DNA of 54,654 bases from JADKFD01 sp050250665 (GCA_050250665.1 JBFWOF010000044.1:1-54654); one strand, 5' to 3'. Counted from the first letter of the stretch, positions 43,001 through 51,212 are shown. Notes: generated from the sequence alone by a model not told the origin. Translations and numbers: made by a program.

Positions 43001-43586
43001 GGCGCCCGCGCAGCTGAAGGCCATCGCCGCCATGCTCGACCGCTGCCTTCGTTCCGAACTGGCGCCAGGCCTGAGGCTGGGGCGCTTGCGGGCGCACCAG
43101 CGCCGACCCGAATTCGAATTCGCCTTCGCCCTCGATGCCGCCCGCTGGGGCCGACTCGGCGCGCTGCTGCAATCGCATGGCCTCGGCGAGTGGTGGCCGG
43201 CGACCGATGATGGCCGTGTGCTGCGCGGCTTGATGAAGGGCTACATCGATCTGCTGTTCGAGTGGAACGGCCGCTTCCATGTGCTCGACTACAAGAGCAA
43301 CTGGCTGGGAGACAGCCTGGACGATTATCAGCCCGAGCGACTGGAAGCCAGCATGCGCGAGCATCATTACGGCCTGCAGGCGCTGGTCTACAGCGTGGCC
43401 CTGCATCGCTATCTGGGACAGCGCATCGACGACTACCGGCCCGAGGATCATCTGGGCGAGAGCTGGTACCTGTTCCTGCGCGCGATCGGCCTTGCGCCTG
43501 GCGCCGGCCTGTGGCGGCGATCCTTCCCGGTGGCGCTGATCGAGGCCCTGGATGCGCTCTTCGACGGCGCCGAGGTGCAGCCATGA
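40065..43586 (+). CDS. recB: Exodeoxyribonuclease V subunit RecB
   Basis: 1173 residues (E. coli 1180). RecB is the 3'-5' helicase and the only nuclease of RecBCD. The helicase part has Walker A EASAGTGKTYN (residues 21-31), VTTFTDAAAQELKARIR, STIHSFCRRVL, ALIDEFQDTD, ILIGDPKQSIYAFRGGD and LLTLHASKGLEFPVVFVP. The C-terminal nuclease site is complete: D1062 (GYIDLLFEW), D1075 and K1077 (LDYKSNW), with the same 13-residue spacing as D1067, D1080 and K1082 of E. coli. The complex is therefore expected to be fully active in double-strand break repair and in degrading foreign linear DNA. Confidence 0.97.
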   Translation: MSAPRELDWRALDLTGTTLIEASAGTGKTYNIALLYLRLLLERELGVRQILVTTFTDAAAQELKARIRARLLDAERALGGAEADAELGDWLTKLATAQPTARLQARLRLALSEIDLAPISTIHSFCRRVLTDFPFDTGVPFNLGELVDEAALLRECVEDFWRGRFLVEQPDLWEMAMVLAAGPGKLMARVRPLLQAEPDAILSTDIDALRHWWREFCAQDHGALRATVDDADAFKNAERSRLRRLLRSLLAAAEQADPAAADWAGLHEVLSAEKLWGQWKQSATVPFEQRPELQALAQAQALFERVEQGVHQATALACARFVREQISRRLQVRGQITYTTLIEEVHRRLHGARGEALAERLAEAWPAALIDEFQDTDARQWQIFQALAKAPAAQSLILIGDPKQSIYAFRGGDIHAYLSAREALPTDRVYSIRHNFRSHPALLRALNDLYRLAGDRAFGGSQISYVPVLPGEPGRWHDPDHSTALHLRLVTPPSKNKADRDEAILDACADDIANLLNRAELQIDGRSVQPGNVAVLLSTNRQIGELRARLIARRVPVVGSGKTSVLDTPWADDLQLLLHALLQVNDDYAVRAALATRLLGFDAGQLAAMAQTPSLWETQLARFADWRQLWDRRGILAVIEAIVLQQAPRLLAAADGERALTDLRHLGEVLQAAAAECYGPEELYAWLIGARSEGLAEEDASRELQLRIESETRRVQLLTLHASKGLEFPVVFVPMAWRHRKFPSVDWALFHDAEHRRRLDLGSANFAAHKLIEAEEDMQESLRRLYVALTRARYRCQIYACADLAADPEPARPGKGELDLLLGAALAGASAAQDQERWQALALEVPALHLEWGVDTAATYTRAPAPNEVRQARTPSRVPRPRFGLHSFSSLTQYSASSVSDSSRGAEDENALPGEPAPALEVGKAHPQLQALSALKGPRFGDAMHQLLEEDAGELRFAQQLERIAAALQSQGLRLDPEQAPAQLKAIAAMLDRCLRSELAPGLRLGRLRAHQRRPEFEFAFALDAARWGRLGALLQSHGLGEWWPATDDGRVLRGLMKGYIDLLFEWNGRFHVLDYKSNWLGDSLDDYQPERLEASMREHHYGLQALVYSVALHRYLGQRIDDYRPEDHLGESWYLFLRAIGLAPGAGLWRRSFPVALIEALDALFDGAEVQP

Positions 43587-45298
43587 ACATGCCCGAGCGC
43601 GTCGGCGCGCTGGATGTCGCCCTGCAGCGCTGGGCGCTGCGGCGCTCGGGATCAGCCGCGCTGGCCAGGGCCATCGGGCTGGCGGTCGCTGCCGAGGCCG
43701 ATGGCCATGCCTGTGTGCGCCTGGGCGCCGACATCGATCCCGGCGAGCTGGCGATGCATCCCTGGGTCGGAGACGGTAGCGAGCTGAAGCCCTGCGTGCT
43801 GACCCCGAGCGGCGATTTCTTTCTCTGGCGCAACTGGCGTCACGAACAGCGCATCGCCGCCGAGGTGGCGGCGCGCATCAGCGCAGCGCAGGCCGTTGAC
43901 AGCGAGCCACTGCAAGCGGATCTGGACCTGCTGCATGCCGGCATGGATCCGCAGCAGGTCGCCGGTCAGCGGCTGGCCGTGCAATCGGCCATGGGCAAGA
44001 AGCTGTTCGTGCTCAGCGGCGGACCGGGCACCGGCAAGACCAGCACGGTGCTGCGCCTGCTGCTGATGCTGCAGCGCCATGGCGCGCATCAGGGCGAGAT
44101 CCGCATTGCGCTGGCGGCACCCACGGGCAAGGCCGCGCAGCGGCTCTCGCAGGCGCTACGCGAGGGCAAGCAGGCGCTGGCAGCCAGTCTGGCCGATCGC
44201 GGTGAGGGCTGGGCCGAGGCCCTGAAGGCCATTCCGGAAAGCGCCCAGACCCTGCATCGATTGCTCGGCTTCCAGCCGCAGCACGACCGTTTCCGCTTCG
44301 ACCGCGATCAGCGCCTGCCCCATCAGATCGTGGTCATCGACGAAGCCTCGATGGTCGATCTGGCACTGATGCGCGCCAGCTTCGATGCCCTGGCCGACGA
44401 GGCCACGTTGATCCTGCTGGGTGATCCGGATCAGCTGGTGTCGGTCTCGGCCGGCTCGGTGCTGGCCGATCTGGTCAGCGCCGCAGCTGCCGAACCGGCA
44501 CTGGGCGGCCATCACGCCCAGCTCAGCCATGTCTGGCGCGCGGGCGGCACCCTGGCCCGGATTTACGCCGCGATCCGCCGCGGCGCGCCCGACGAACTGC
44601 AGTCACTGCTCGCGGCCGACGCCGAGCAGAACTGGTATCCCACCGATGATCCGGCCGCGCTGGCACGGCAGCTGCAGCGCTGGCTGGGGCGCCCGGAGTG
44701 GCTGGCGATGCAGGCGCAGCTGACCAGAGCGGACGTCGATCCGCATCAGGCCTTTGCAGAGATGCGCCAGCTGCAGCTGCTGTGTGCACTGCGCTCCGGA
44801 CGCTACGGTGCCACCGAACTCAATGCCTGGATCGATGCCCAGCGGCGCCAACGACTCGGTGGCACGCTGTGGTATCCGGGCCGGCCGGTGCTGATCCGCC
44901 ACAACGACTACGGCCGCCGTCTCTACAACGGCGATGTGGGCCTGACGCTGCCGATCGGCGGCGAGTTGCGGGTGTGCTTCGAGAGCCTGGATGCCGACGG
45001 CGCACTGAGCCTGCGCACGCTCTCGCCGCGCGAGTTGCCCGAGCATGAACTGGCTTACGCGCTGACCATCCATCAGGCCCAGGGCTCCGAGTACGGTCAC
45101 GTCGCCGTGCTGTTGCCGCCCGACGCCAGCAGTCGAATCCTGTCGCGGCAGCTGCTCTACACCGGCGTCTCGAGGGCCAAACGCAGCGTCGAAATCTGGA
45201 GCAGCGCCGCCAGCCTGCAGGCGGCGCTGAACCAGCTCAGCCTGCGCGCGGGCGGACTGCGTGAGCGCCTGACGCACGCGCAGGACGACCCGCTGTAG
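43583..45298 (+). CDS. recD: Exodeoxyribonuclease V subunit RecD
   Basis: 571 residues (E. coli 608). ATG 43583 overlaps the recB stop. RecD is the 5'-3' helicase motor. Walker A is SGGPGTGKTST with K152, followed by ALAAPTGKAAQRLSQAL, the Walker B QIVVIDEASMVDLAL, LLGDPDQLVSVSAGSVLADL and the C-terminal motifs ALTIHQAQGSEYGHVAVLLP and QLLYTGVSRAKRSVEIW. The last codons are CCG CTG followed by a TAG that belongs to the first unit of the repeat array at 45295, so the repeat supplies the stop and perhaps the last Leu. An earlier natural end was probably replaced when the repeat landed. Confidence 0.95.
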   Translation: MNMPERVGALDVALQRWALRRSGSAALARAIGLAVAAEADGHACVRLGADIDPGELAMHPWVGDGSELKPCVLTPSGDFFLWRNWRHEQRIAAEVAARISAAQAVDSEPLQADLDLLHAGMDPQQVAGQRLAVQSAMGKKLFVLSGGPGTGKTSTVLRLLLMLQRHGAHQGEIRIALAAPTGKAAQRLSQALREGKQALAASLADRGEGWAEALKAIPESAQTLHRLLGFQPQHDRFRFDRDQRLPHQIVVIDEASMVDLALMRASFDALADEATLILLGDPDQLVSVSAGSVLADLVSAAAAEPALGGHHAQLSHVWRAGGTLARIYAAIRRGAPDELQSLLAADAEQNWYPTDDPAALARQLQRWLGRPEWLAMQAQLTRADVDPHQAFAEMRQLQLLCALRSGRYGATELNAWIDAQRRQRLGGTLWYPGRPVLIRHNDYGRRLYNGDVGLTLPIGGELRVCFESLDADGALSLRTLSPRELPEHELAYALTIHQAQGSEYGHVAVLLPPDASSRILSRQLLYTGVSRAKRSVEIWSSAASLQAALNQLSLRAGGLRERLTHAQDDPL

Positions 45299-45541
45299 GA
45301 GCGCCCTTGCGGCGCGACCCGATGTAGGAGCGCCCTTGCGGCGCGACCCGCCGTAGGAGCGCCCTTGCGGCGCGACCCGCCGTAGGAGCGCCCTTGCGGC
45401 GCGACCGCCGTCGGAGCGCCCTTGCGGCGCGACCGCCGTCGGAGCGCCCTTGCGGCGCGACCCGCCGTAGGAGCGCCCTTGCGGCGCGACCCGCCGTCGG
45501 AGTCCGGCGACAGGATGGTCGCGACGCAAGGTCGCTCCTAC
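45293..45541. repeat. Array of seven 28-29-bp GTAGGAGCG units with an inverted copy
   Basis: The unit GTAGGAGCGCCCTTGCGGCG, followed by CGACCCGCC, occurs seven times in a row without spacers (45295-45495). It then decays, and an opposite copy, GGTCGCGACGCAAGGTCGCT to CCTAC, closes the array at 45541. The first unit overlaps the recD stop. The space 45299-45717 holds this and one arm of the GTCCAGAC family; no gene is seen. Confidence 0.9.
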
Positions 45542-45589
45542 GCTTGAACTCCCGGTGGGTCAGTCCGCCTCCCGCACACTGCCGGAAAA

Positions 45590-45617
45590 GCGTCCAGACA
45601 AGTCTGGGCCTACAACA
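45590..45617. repeat. Single arm of the GTCCAGAC repeat family
   Basis: AAGCGTCCAGACAAGTCTGG followed by GCCTAC matches the right arm of the inverted repeat at 10800-10878. The left arm is missing here. Confidence 0.7.
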
Positions 45618-45717
45618 GCACGACGCCAACCCGAAGCACAGTGCCATGCTCCGCGGGGTATCATGGCGCCCTCTGTGGAGCGGCCCTCGGGCCATCCGAC
45701 ACCGCATCGAGAAAGCC

Positions 45718-47238
45718 ATGTCTGCCGTTCGCCCGCTGTCGCCGCAATCCCACGAATCGATCCGTCTGGAGGACTGGTTTGCGCCCTTCCGCCAGCACAC
45801 CGTCGGCATCGACCAGCGCTTCGACGGTCCTTTCGGCAGTCAGCGCATCGTCTACGCCGACTGGATTGCCAGCGGTCGTTTGTACGGGCCCATCGAGGAT
45901 CTGCTGCACCATCAGATCGGCCCCTTTGTCGGCAATACCCACACCGAGACCTCGGAAACCGGCACCACGATGACGCGCGCCTATCACCGCGCTTTCGACA
46001 TCATCAAGCGCCACGTCAATGCCTGCAAGGACGACGCGGTGGTCTCCTACGGCTCGGGCATGACCGCGGTGGTCAACAAGTTCCAGCGCATCCTCGGCCT
46101 GCGCGTGCACGAGAACTATCTGGCGCAGATTCGTCCGCCCTGCGGTGAGCGGCCGATCGTGTTCGTGACCCACATGGAGCACCATTCCAACCAGACCTCC
46201 TGGCTGGAGACCATCTGCGAAGTGCGGGTCATTCCGGCCACGGCCGACGGCCTGGTCGATCTCGCCGGCTTGGATCAGTTGCTGATCGAATACGCCGACC
46301 GCAAGGTCAAGATTGCCAGCATCACCAGCTGCTCCAACGTCACCGGCATCATCACGCCCTATCACGATATCGCCGAACGCATGCACCGCGCCGGCGGCCT
46401 GTGTTTTGTCGATTTCGCCGCCAGCGCGCCCTACATCCAGATCGACATGCACCCGCCCGGGCGACCGGATGCAGGCCTGGATGCGATCTTCTTTTCCCCG
46501 CACAAATTCCTCGGCGGCCCCGGCACGAGCGGCATCCTGATCTTCAACAAGCGCCTCTATCGCAATCGCGTGCCCGACAATCCCGGCGGCGGCACGGTGG
46601 ACTGGACCAACCCCTGGGGCGAGCACAAGTACGTCGACGATGTCGAAGCCCGCGAGGACGGCGGCACGCCCGGCTTCCTGCAGGCCATCCGCACGGCGCT
46701 GGCGATACAGCTGAAGGATTCGATGGGCGTGCCGAACATCCTGGCGCGCGAAGAGGAACTGCTGGACCTGATCTGGCCGCAGCTGCTGGCCATTCCCAAT
46801 GTGCGGGTGCTGGCTGCCAATCAACGCCAGCGCATCGGCTGCATTTCCTTCTACATCGACGATCTGCATTACAACCTGGCGGTCAAGCTGCTGAACGACC
46901 GCTACGGCATCCAGGTGCGCGGCGGCTGTTCCTGCGCCGGCACCTACGGCCACTACCTGCTGCAGGTCTCGCACGAGCATTCCAAGTCGATCACCGACCA
47001 GATCAGCTGCGGCATTCTCAGCGATAAACCGGGCTGGGTGCGACTGTCGCTGCACCCGACCATGACCAACGCCGAAGCCCAGTACATCGTCGATGCCATC
47101 CGCACGCTGGCCGCAGAGCACAAGTCCTGGGCGAAGGACTACAGCTACTGCGGCCGCAGCAACGAATTCGCCCACATCAGCGCCTGCGAACAGAAAGCGG
47201 TGGATGCACGCATCGACGGCTGGTTCAGCGCCCTGTAG
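45718..47238 (+). CDS. Class V aminotransferase-fold PLP enzyme, cysteine-desulfurase-like
   Basis: 506 residues from ATG 45718; the longer open frame upstream only reads through repeats. The PLP lysine is K263 in FFSPHKFLGGPGTSG; the pyridine-binding Asp is in CFVDFAASAPYIQID, and the phosphate region is TSCSNVTGI. Near the C-terminal domain RGGCSCAGTYGHYLL has C404 and C406, in the area where cysteine desulfurases and selenocysteine lyases keep the catalytic Cys loop. It is about 100 residues longer than SufS or IscS, and no Fe-S genes are adjacent, so a desulfurase role is possible but not shown. The TAG stop lies inside a GTAGGAGCG-family repeat. Confidence 0.88.
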   Translation: MSAVRPLSPQSHESIRLEDWFAPFRQHTVGIDQRFDGPFGSQRIVYADWIASGRLYGPIEDLLHHQIGPFVGNTHTETSETGTTMTRAYHRAFDIIKRHVNACKDDAVVSYGSGMTAVVNKFQRILGLRVHENYLAQIRPPCGERPIVFVTHMEHHSNQTSWLETICEVRVIPATADGLVDLAGLDQLLIEYADRKVKIASITSCSNVTGIITPYHDIAERMHRAGGLCFVDFAASAPYIQIDMHPPGRPDAGLDAIFFSPHKFLGGPGTSGILIFNKRLYRNRVPDNPGGGTVDWTNPWGEHKYVDDVEAREDGGTPGFLQAIRTALAIQLKDSMGVPNILAREEELLDLIWPQLLAIPNVRVLAANQRQRIGCISFYIDDLHYNLAVKLLNDRYGIQVRGGCSCAGTYGHYLLQVSHEHSKSITDQISCGILSDKPGWVRLSLHPTMTNAEAQYIVDAIRTLAAEHKSWAKDYSYCGRSNEFAHISACEQKAVDARIDGWFSAL

Positions 47239-47262
47239 AAGCGCCCTCGCGGCGCGACCGCC
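47233..47262. repeat. GTAGGAGCG-family repeat supplying the aminotransferase stop
   Basis: CTGTAGAAGCGCCCTCGCGG, continuing CGCGACCGCC, differs from the array unit at 45293 by two bases. The TAG at 47236-47238 is the stop codon of the aminotransferase gene and CTG its last codon. Confidence 0.8.
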
Positions 47263-47299
47263 GCGAAAACCGGGACCTGCGGTGAGCTGAGGCCAAGAG

Positions 47300-47412
47300 C
47301 GGGACGCAGAGTACACAGAGGAAAAGCAGAGAGAACGCGGAGAAAGGCAAGGACAATCTTCGATCAGCTCGACTCTGCGTTCTCCGAGACTCTCTGCGTT
47401 CTCCGCGTTGAT
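47300..47412. repeat. Palindromic element, GGACGCAGAG family
   Basis: AGCGGGACGCAGAGTACACA with AGGAAAAGCAGAGAGAACGC on the left faces TCTGCGTTCTCCGAGACTCT and GCGTTCTCCGCG on the right. Related elements are at 5201-5580, 36520-36569 and 47577-47668. The space 47239-47749 consists of such repeats and shows no gene. Confidence 0.75.
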
Positions 47413-47466
47413 GATTCTGCCGCCACGCAGCCTGCAACATGTTCCCGCGCAAAGACCCGATGCCAG

Positions 47467-47534
47467 CGGTCGTGCCTCAAGGGCGCTCCTAGGAAAAGCC
47501 CGCTGCTTGTAGGAGCGACCTCGCGTCGCGACCG
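47467..47534. repeat. Head-to-head GTAGGAGCG pair
   Basis: CGGTCGTGCCTCAAGGGCGC to CCTAG on the left faces GTAGGAGCGACCTCGCGTCG on the right around a short loop, like the element at 10945-11022. A further single arm (GCGCGATCGCTCCTACC) ends at 47741. Confidence 0.8.
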
Positions 47535-47576
47535 CGCCGCGAAAACCTTGCCACCGGGCCAGCCCGGAGCAAGAAG

Positions 47577-47668
47577 CGTCTCGCAGAGAACGCGGAGAAA
47601 GGCAGAAGCAATTCTCGATGGCTTCTCTCCGCGTTCTCTCTGCCTTTCCTCTGCGTCCTCTGCGATGA
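47577..47668. repeat. Palindromic element, GGACGCAGAG family, second copy
   Basis: GCAGAGAACGCGGAGAAAGG faces TCTCCGCGTTCTCTCTGCCT, with further TTCCTCTGCGTCCTCTGC beyond. The arms pair almost perfectly around an AATTCTCGATGG centre, so transcripts would form a long hairpin. Confidence 0.8.
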
Positions 47669-47749
47669 GCTTTTTGGCCAAGTCCGCGACCGGGCGCGAT
47701 TTTCGCGACCCCAGCAGGTCGCGACGCGCGATCGCTCCTACCGCGGGCC

Positions 47750-48319
47750 TCAGGTCTTCGGCAGCGTCACGCCCTGCTGGCCCTGGTACTTGCCGCCGCG
47801 GTCGCGGTAGCTGGTGGCGCAGACTTCGTCGGATTCGAAGAACAGCATCTGGGCTACGCCTTCGTTGGCGTAGATTTTCGCGGGCAGCGGCGTGGTGTTG
47901 GAGAACTCCAGGGTCACATGGCCCTCCCACTCGGGCTCCAGCGGGGTCACGTTGACGATGATTCCGCAGCGGGCGTAGGTGCTCTTGCCCAGACACACCG
48001 TGAGCACGCTGCGGGGAATGCGGAAGTACTCGACCGTGCGCGCCAGACAGAAGGAATTGGGCGGGATGATGCACACCGGTCCCTTGAAATCGACGAAGCT
48101 GCGCTCGTCGAAATTCTTCGGGTCGACGATGGTCGAGTTGATGTTGGTGAAGATCTTGAACTCGTCAGCGCAGCGCACGTCGTAGCCGTAGCTCGACGTG
48201 CCGTAGGAAATCAGCCGGGTACCGGCCTGATCGAGCCGCACCTGCTCCGGCGCGAAAGGCTCGATCATGCCGGTCTGCTCGGCCATGCGCCGGATCCAGT
48301 GGTCACTCTTGATGGCCAT
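47750..48319 (-). CDS. dcd: dCTP deaminase
   Basis: 189 residues (E. coli 193). It turns dCTP into dUTP, the main source of dUMP for thymidylate in gammaproteobacteria. Family blocks: MAIKSDHWIRRM at the start, ISYGTSSYGYDVRCADEFKI, FCLARTVEYFRIPRSVLTVC, the active-site GKSTYARCGIIVNVTPLEPE and WEGHVTLEFSN with the catalytic Glu. The C-terminal RDRGGKYQGQQGVTLPKT closes over the nucleotide. ATG 48319 matches the family start. It follows the cyclophilin gene by 8 bases in one operon. Confidence 0.97.
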   Translation of the reverse strand: MAIKSDHWIRRMAEQTGMIEPFAPEQVRLDQAGTRLISYGTSSYGYDVRCADEFKIFTNINSTIVDPKNFDERSFVDFKGPVCIIPPNSFCLARTVEYFRIPRSVLTVCLGKSTYARCGIIVNVTPLEPEWEGHVTLEFSNTTPLPAKIYANEGVAQMLFFESDEVCATSYRDRGGKYQGQQGVTLPKT

Positions 48320-48327
48320 GGTCGGGC

Positions 48328-48840
<513 letters not shown>

Positions 48841-48867
48841 GGGTACCTCGACGATTCAGGAAAGGAT

Positions 48868-49272
48868 TCAGGCAAGCTGGGCGCCGGCGTTGATGATGCC
48901 GGCACTGAGCGACAGGGTGGCAGCCCAGAGGGCCACCGAAACTTGATTCTGCTCGATGGCCTGATGCAGGCCGCGGTGCATCAGTCGCAGCAGTACATAG
49001 ACGCAGAACTGGACCAGCAGGGCCACACTACCCCATTGCGCCAGTTGCATCAGGTCCTCGCTGCGGGCCATGGCCACAGCCACCGGCAGCGCAAAACCGA
49101 GCATCGCACCGGCCATCATGATCGCCGCGCTGACATTGCCGACGCGAATCAGAGCCAGTTCGTCATGCGGCGTGGCAAAGGTGTAGAGCGTCCAGAACAG
49201 GGCCAGAAGCAGGAAGCCGGCTGCAAGGAAAACGGCAAACTGCGGCAGGCTGCTCAGGTAATTGGACATCAT
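48868..49272 (-). CDS. DUF350-family inner-membrane protein
   Basis: 134 residues with four hydrophobic helices near residues 10-30, 46-68, 78-96 and 111-131. GGAGACCTG before the ATG supports 49272 (a second ATG follows at once). The block RVGNVSAAIMMAGAMLGFAL and the short polar loops match the DUF350 pattern. The function of DUF350 proteins is not established. It is upstream of the cyclophilin and dcd genes on the same strand, but nothing in their roles explains a link. Confidence 0.85.
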   Translation of the reverse strand: MMSNYLSSLPQFAVFLAAGFLLLALFWTLYTFATPHDELALIRVGNVSAAIMMAGAMLGFALPVAVAMARSEDLMQLAQWGSVALLVQFCVYVLLRLMHRGLHQAIEQNQVSVALWAATLSLSAGIINAGAQLA

Positions 49273-49335
49273 CGCAGGTCTCCGGCGAGCCTGCGGAGAC
49301 TACCAGCGAGCGGCTTCCGAGGCGACTCTCCCACA

Positions 49336-49442
49336 GTAGGAGCGCCCTTGCGGCGCGACCAGGATCCTTGCGCCGTGCTGGCCTGGACCCGAGATCGCCA
49401 CGACTGGGGCATCATCGGTCGCGACACGAGGTCGCTCCTACA
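49336..49442. repeat. GTAGGAGCG inverted pair before nth
   Basis: GTAGGAGCGCCCTTGCGGCG at 49336 and its counterpart GGTCGCGACACGAGGTCGCT ending CCTACAG at 49443 enclose about 50 bases. It occupies most of the divergent space between the DUF350 gene and nth, so it lies in or near their promoters. Confidence 0.85.
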
Positions 49443-49460
49443 GACAAGCGGGACTTTCGG

Positions 49461-50105
49461 ATGAACAAGGCCAAACGTACCGAGATCTTCCAGCGCCTGC
49501 GCGAACTCAATCCGGCGCCGCGCACCGAGCTGGAATACGCCACGCCCTTTCAGTTGCTGGTGGCGGTGGTGCTGTCGGCGCAGGCCACCGATGTGGGCGT
49601 CAACAAGGCCACCCGACGTCTGTTCCCGATGGCACCGACACCAGCCGCGATGCTCGCCCTGGGTGAAGAGGGCCTGTGCGAAACCATCCGCACGATCGGC
49701 CTGTTCCGCAGCAAGGCGCGCCATGTGATTCAGCTGTGCCGGATGCTGATCGAGCAACACGGCGGCGAAGTGCCTCAGGATCGGTCCGCGCTGGAAGCGC
49801 TGCCCGGCGTGGGTCGCAAGACCGCCAACGTGGTGCTGAATACGGCCTTCGGCCAGCCGACCATTGCCGTCGACACTCACATCTTTCGGGTCAGCAACCG
49901 CACCGGCATTGCCCCGGGCAAGGACGTGCGCGAGGTGGAAGACCGACTGGAACGCCTGGTGCCAGCGGAATTCAAGCTCGATTGCCATCACTGGCTGATC
50001 CTGCACGGGCGCTATGTGTGCGTGGCCCGCAAGCCCAAGTGCCCGGAATGCCCGATCGCGGATCTGTGCGAGTACAAGCACAAGACCGCCGGGCCCCCAC
50101 CGTAA
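49461..50105 (+). CDS. nth: Endonuclease III
   Basis: 214 residues (E. coli 211). This base-excision repair enzyme removes oxidised pyrimidines and cuts the abasic site. ATG 49461 gives the family start MNKAKRTEIFQRL. The helix-hairpin-helix is LPGVGRKTANVVLN with the catalytic Lys, and the catalytic Asp follows in IAVDTHIFRV. The iron-sulfur cluster loop C-x6-C-x2-C-x5-C is complete (CVARKPKCPECPIADLC). It stands as a single gene. Confidence 0.97.
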   Translation: MNKAKRTEIFQRLRELNPAPRTELEYATPFQLLVAVVLSAQATDVGVNKATRRLFPMAPTPAAMLALGEEGLCETIRTIGLFRSKARHVIQLCRMLIEQHGGEVPQDRSALEALPGVGRKTANVVLNTAFGQPTIAVDTHIFRVSNRTGIAPGKDVREVEDRLERLVPAEFKLDCHHWLILHGRYVCVARKPKCPECPIADLCEYKHKTAGPPP

Positions 50106-50185
50106 CTCAGATCGACCGCGCAGCGAGCCAGGTGAGGAAACAGTCTGGCAGCGGTCATTGTCTGGTTGACCCTTTCGGGCAATCG

Positions 50186-50614
50186 TCACCGATGGCGCCA
50201 TCCGCGCCCTGCCAGACGTCCGCCCAGCATCGCCGCCGGCCCCAGCACCAGCATCCCGGCCAGCCAGAACCACAACGGTGGCGGCAACATCAGATTGTTG
50301 GCGATTCCGGCCAGCGTCAGCAGCACTGCCAGAATCAGCGCATGCCGCAAACCCGCCGGCGCAGCGATGCGTGCGGTCACCCAGCCGCCGGCGACGGCGC
50401 CCAGACACCAGCCGGCCAGCACCACCAGCATGGCGCCCGTCGGCACCGAGGCCATCAGCGCGCGTATGTCTTCAGGATCGGTCATGCCCTGCGCCGCCTG
50501 GCTCAGCTCGGGGTAGAGCACATGCCCGTTGAACATCTCCACCAGCATCATGATGACGCTGGCGGTGATGAATCCGGCGATGACGCTGGCGACATTCTTG
50601 AGGGCTGAGCGCAT
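50186..50614 (-). CDS. Four-helix membrane protein of unknown function
   Basis: 142 residues from ATG 50614 with GGGATCAG upstream; the open frame extends further but without a ribosome site. Hydrophobic segments lie near residues 6-27, 57-80, 86-106 and 112-132. The loop after helix 1 contains EMFNGHVLYPELSQAAQGMT and DPEDIRALMASVPTGAML, a pattern I have seen in uncharacterised four-helix proteins but cannot name. No catalytic motif. It lies alone between nth, which ends convergently, and the glutathione peroxidase gene on the same strand. Confidence 0.75.
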   Translation of the reverse strand: MRSALKNVASVIAGFITASVIMMLVEMFNGHVLYPELSQAAQGMTDPEDIRALMASVPTGAMLVVLAGWCLGAVAGGWVTARIAAPAGLRHALILAVLLTLAGIANNLMLPPPLWFWLAGMLVLGPAAMLGGRLAGRGWRHR

Positions 50615-50729
50615 GAGACTGATCCCGGACGGCCTGCGAGGAGTGCCATCGGCATAGCTTAGCTGAAGCGTCAGCAACGCTGGCTCGGACCTGACGCAAC
50701 GAAGTCGGGGCGGGCGAACCTGCCTGCCT

Positions 50730-51212
50730 TCAGCCCAGCGCCGCGGTGATCGCGGCCACCACCTCTGGCGCATCAGGCTTGATCGTGGGCGCGAATCGCG
50801 CCACCACCTGACCGTCACGGCCGATCAGGAATTTCTCGAAGTTCCATGAGATGTTGCCGGGGAATTTGGCTTCGTCGCCGGCAAGCCACTGGTACAGCGG
50901 ATGACGCTCCTCGCCGTTGACCTTGACCTTGCCGGACATCGGAAAGGTGATGTCGTAGTTCAGCGTACAGAACTGCTGGATTTCAGCTTCGGTGCCAGGC
51001 TCCTGTCCGGCGAACTGGTTGCAGGGCACGCCGAGCACCTCGAAGCCGCGATCATTGAAGCGCCGGTGCAGAGCTTCCAGTGCGGCGTACTGCGGTGTCA
51101 GCCCGCAACGGCTGGCCACATTGACGATCAGCACGACCTCGCCTTCAAAGCGATCAAGCGGCAGTTCCCAGCCATCAATCCCGGGCAGGTGAAAGTCGGC
51201 AAGCTTGGACAT
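50730..51212 (-). CDS. Glutathione peroxidase family protein
   Basis: 160 residues from ATG 51212. An earlier in-frame ATG at 51236 is possible, and neither has a strong ribosome site. This thioredoxin-fold enzyme reduces hydrogen peroxide and organic peroxides using thioredoxin or glutathione. The catalytic triad is recognisable: C36 in NVASRCGLTPQY, Q70 in NQFAGQEPG and Trp in NISWNFEKFLIGRDG. Like most bacterial members it uses Cys, not selenocysteine. No signal peptide is seen, so it is probably cytoplasmic. Confidence 0.93.
   Translation of the reverse strand: MSKLADFHLPGIDGWELPLDRFEGEVVLIVNVASRCGLTPQYAALEALHRRFNDRGFEVLGVPCNQFAGQEPGTEAEIQQFCTLNYDITFPMSGKVKVNGEERHPLYQWLAGDEAKFPGNISWNFEKFLIGRDGQVVARFAPTIKPDAPEVVAAITAALG

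Noticed and set aside
41670..43451. Long open frame on the minus strand opposite recB
   Set aside because: Its translation shows no family features, whereas the plus strand encodes complete RecB motifs. Long antisense frames are expected at this GC content.
45295..45495. CRISPR-like array of seven 28-29-bp repeats
   Set aside because: Units abut without spacers and no cas gene is near. It is a tandem REP expansion.
45661..47316. Long minus-strand frame opposite the aminotransferase gene
   Set aside because: It is a shadow of the plus-strand gene with the PLP lysine and family blocks.
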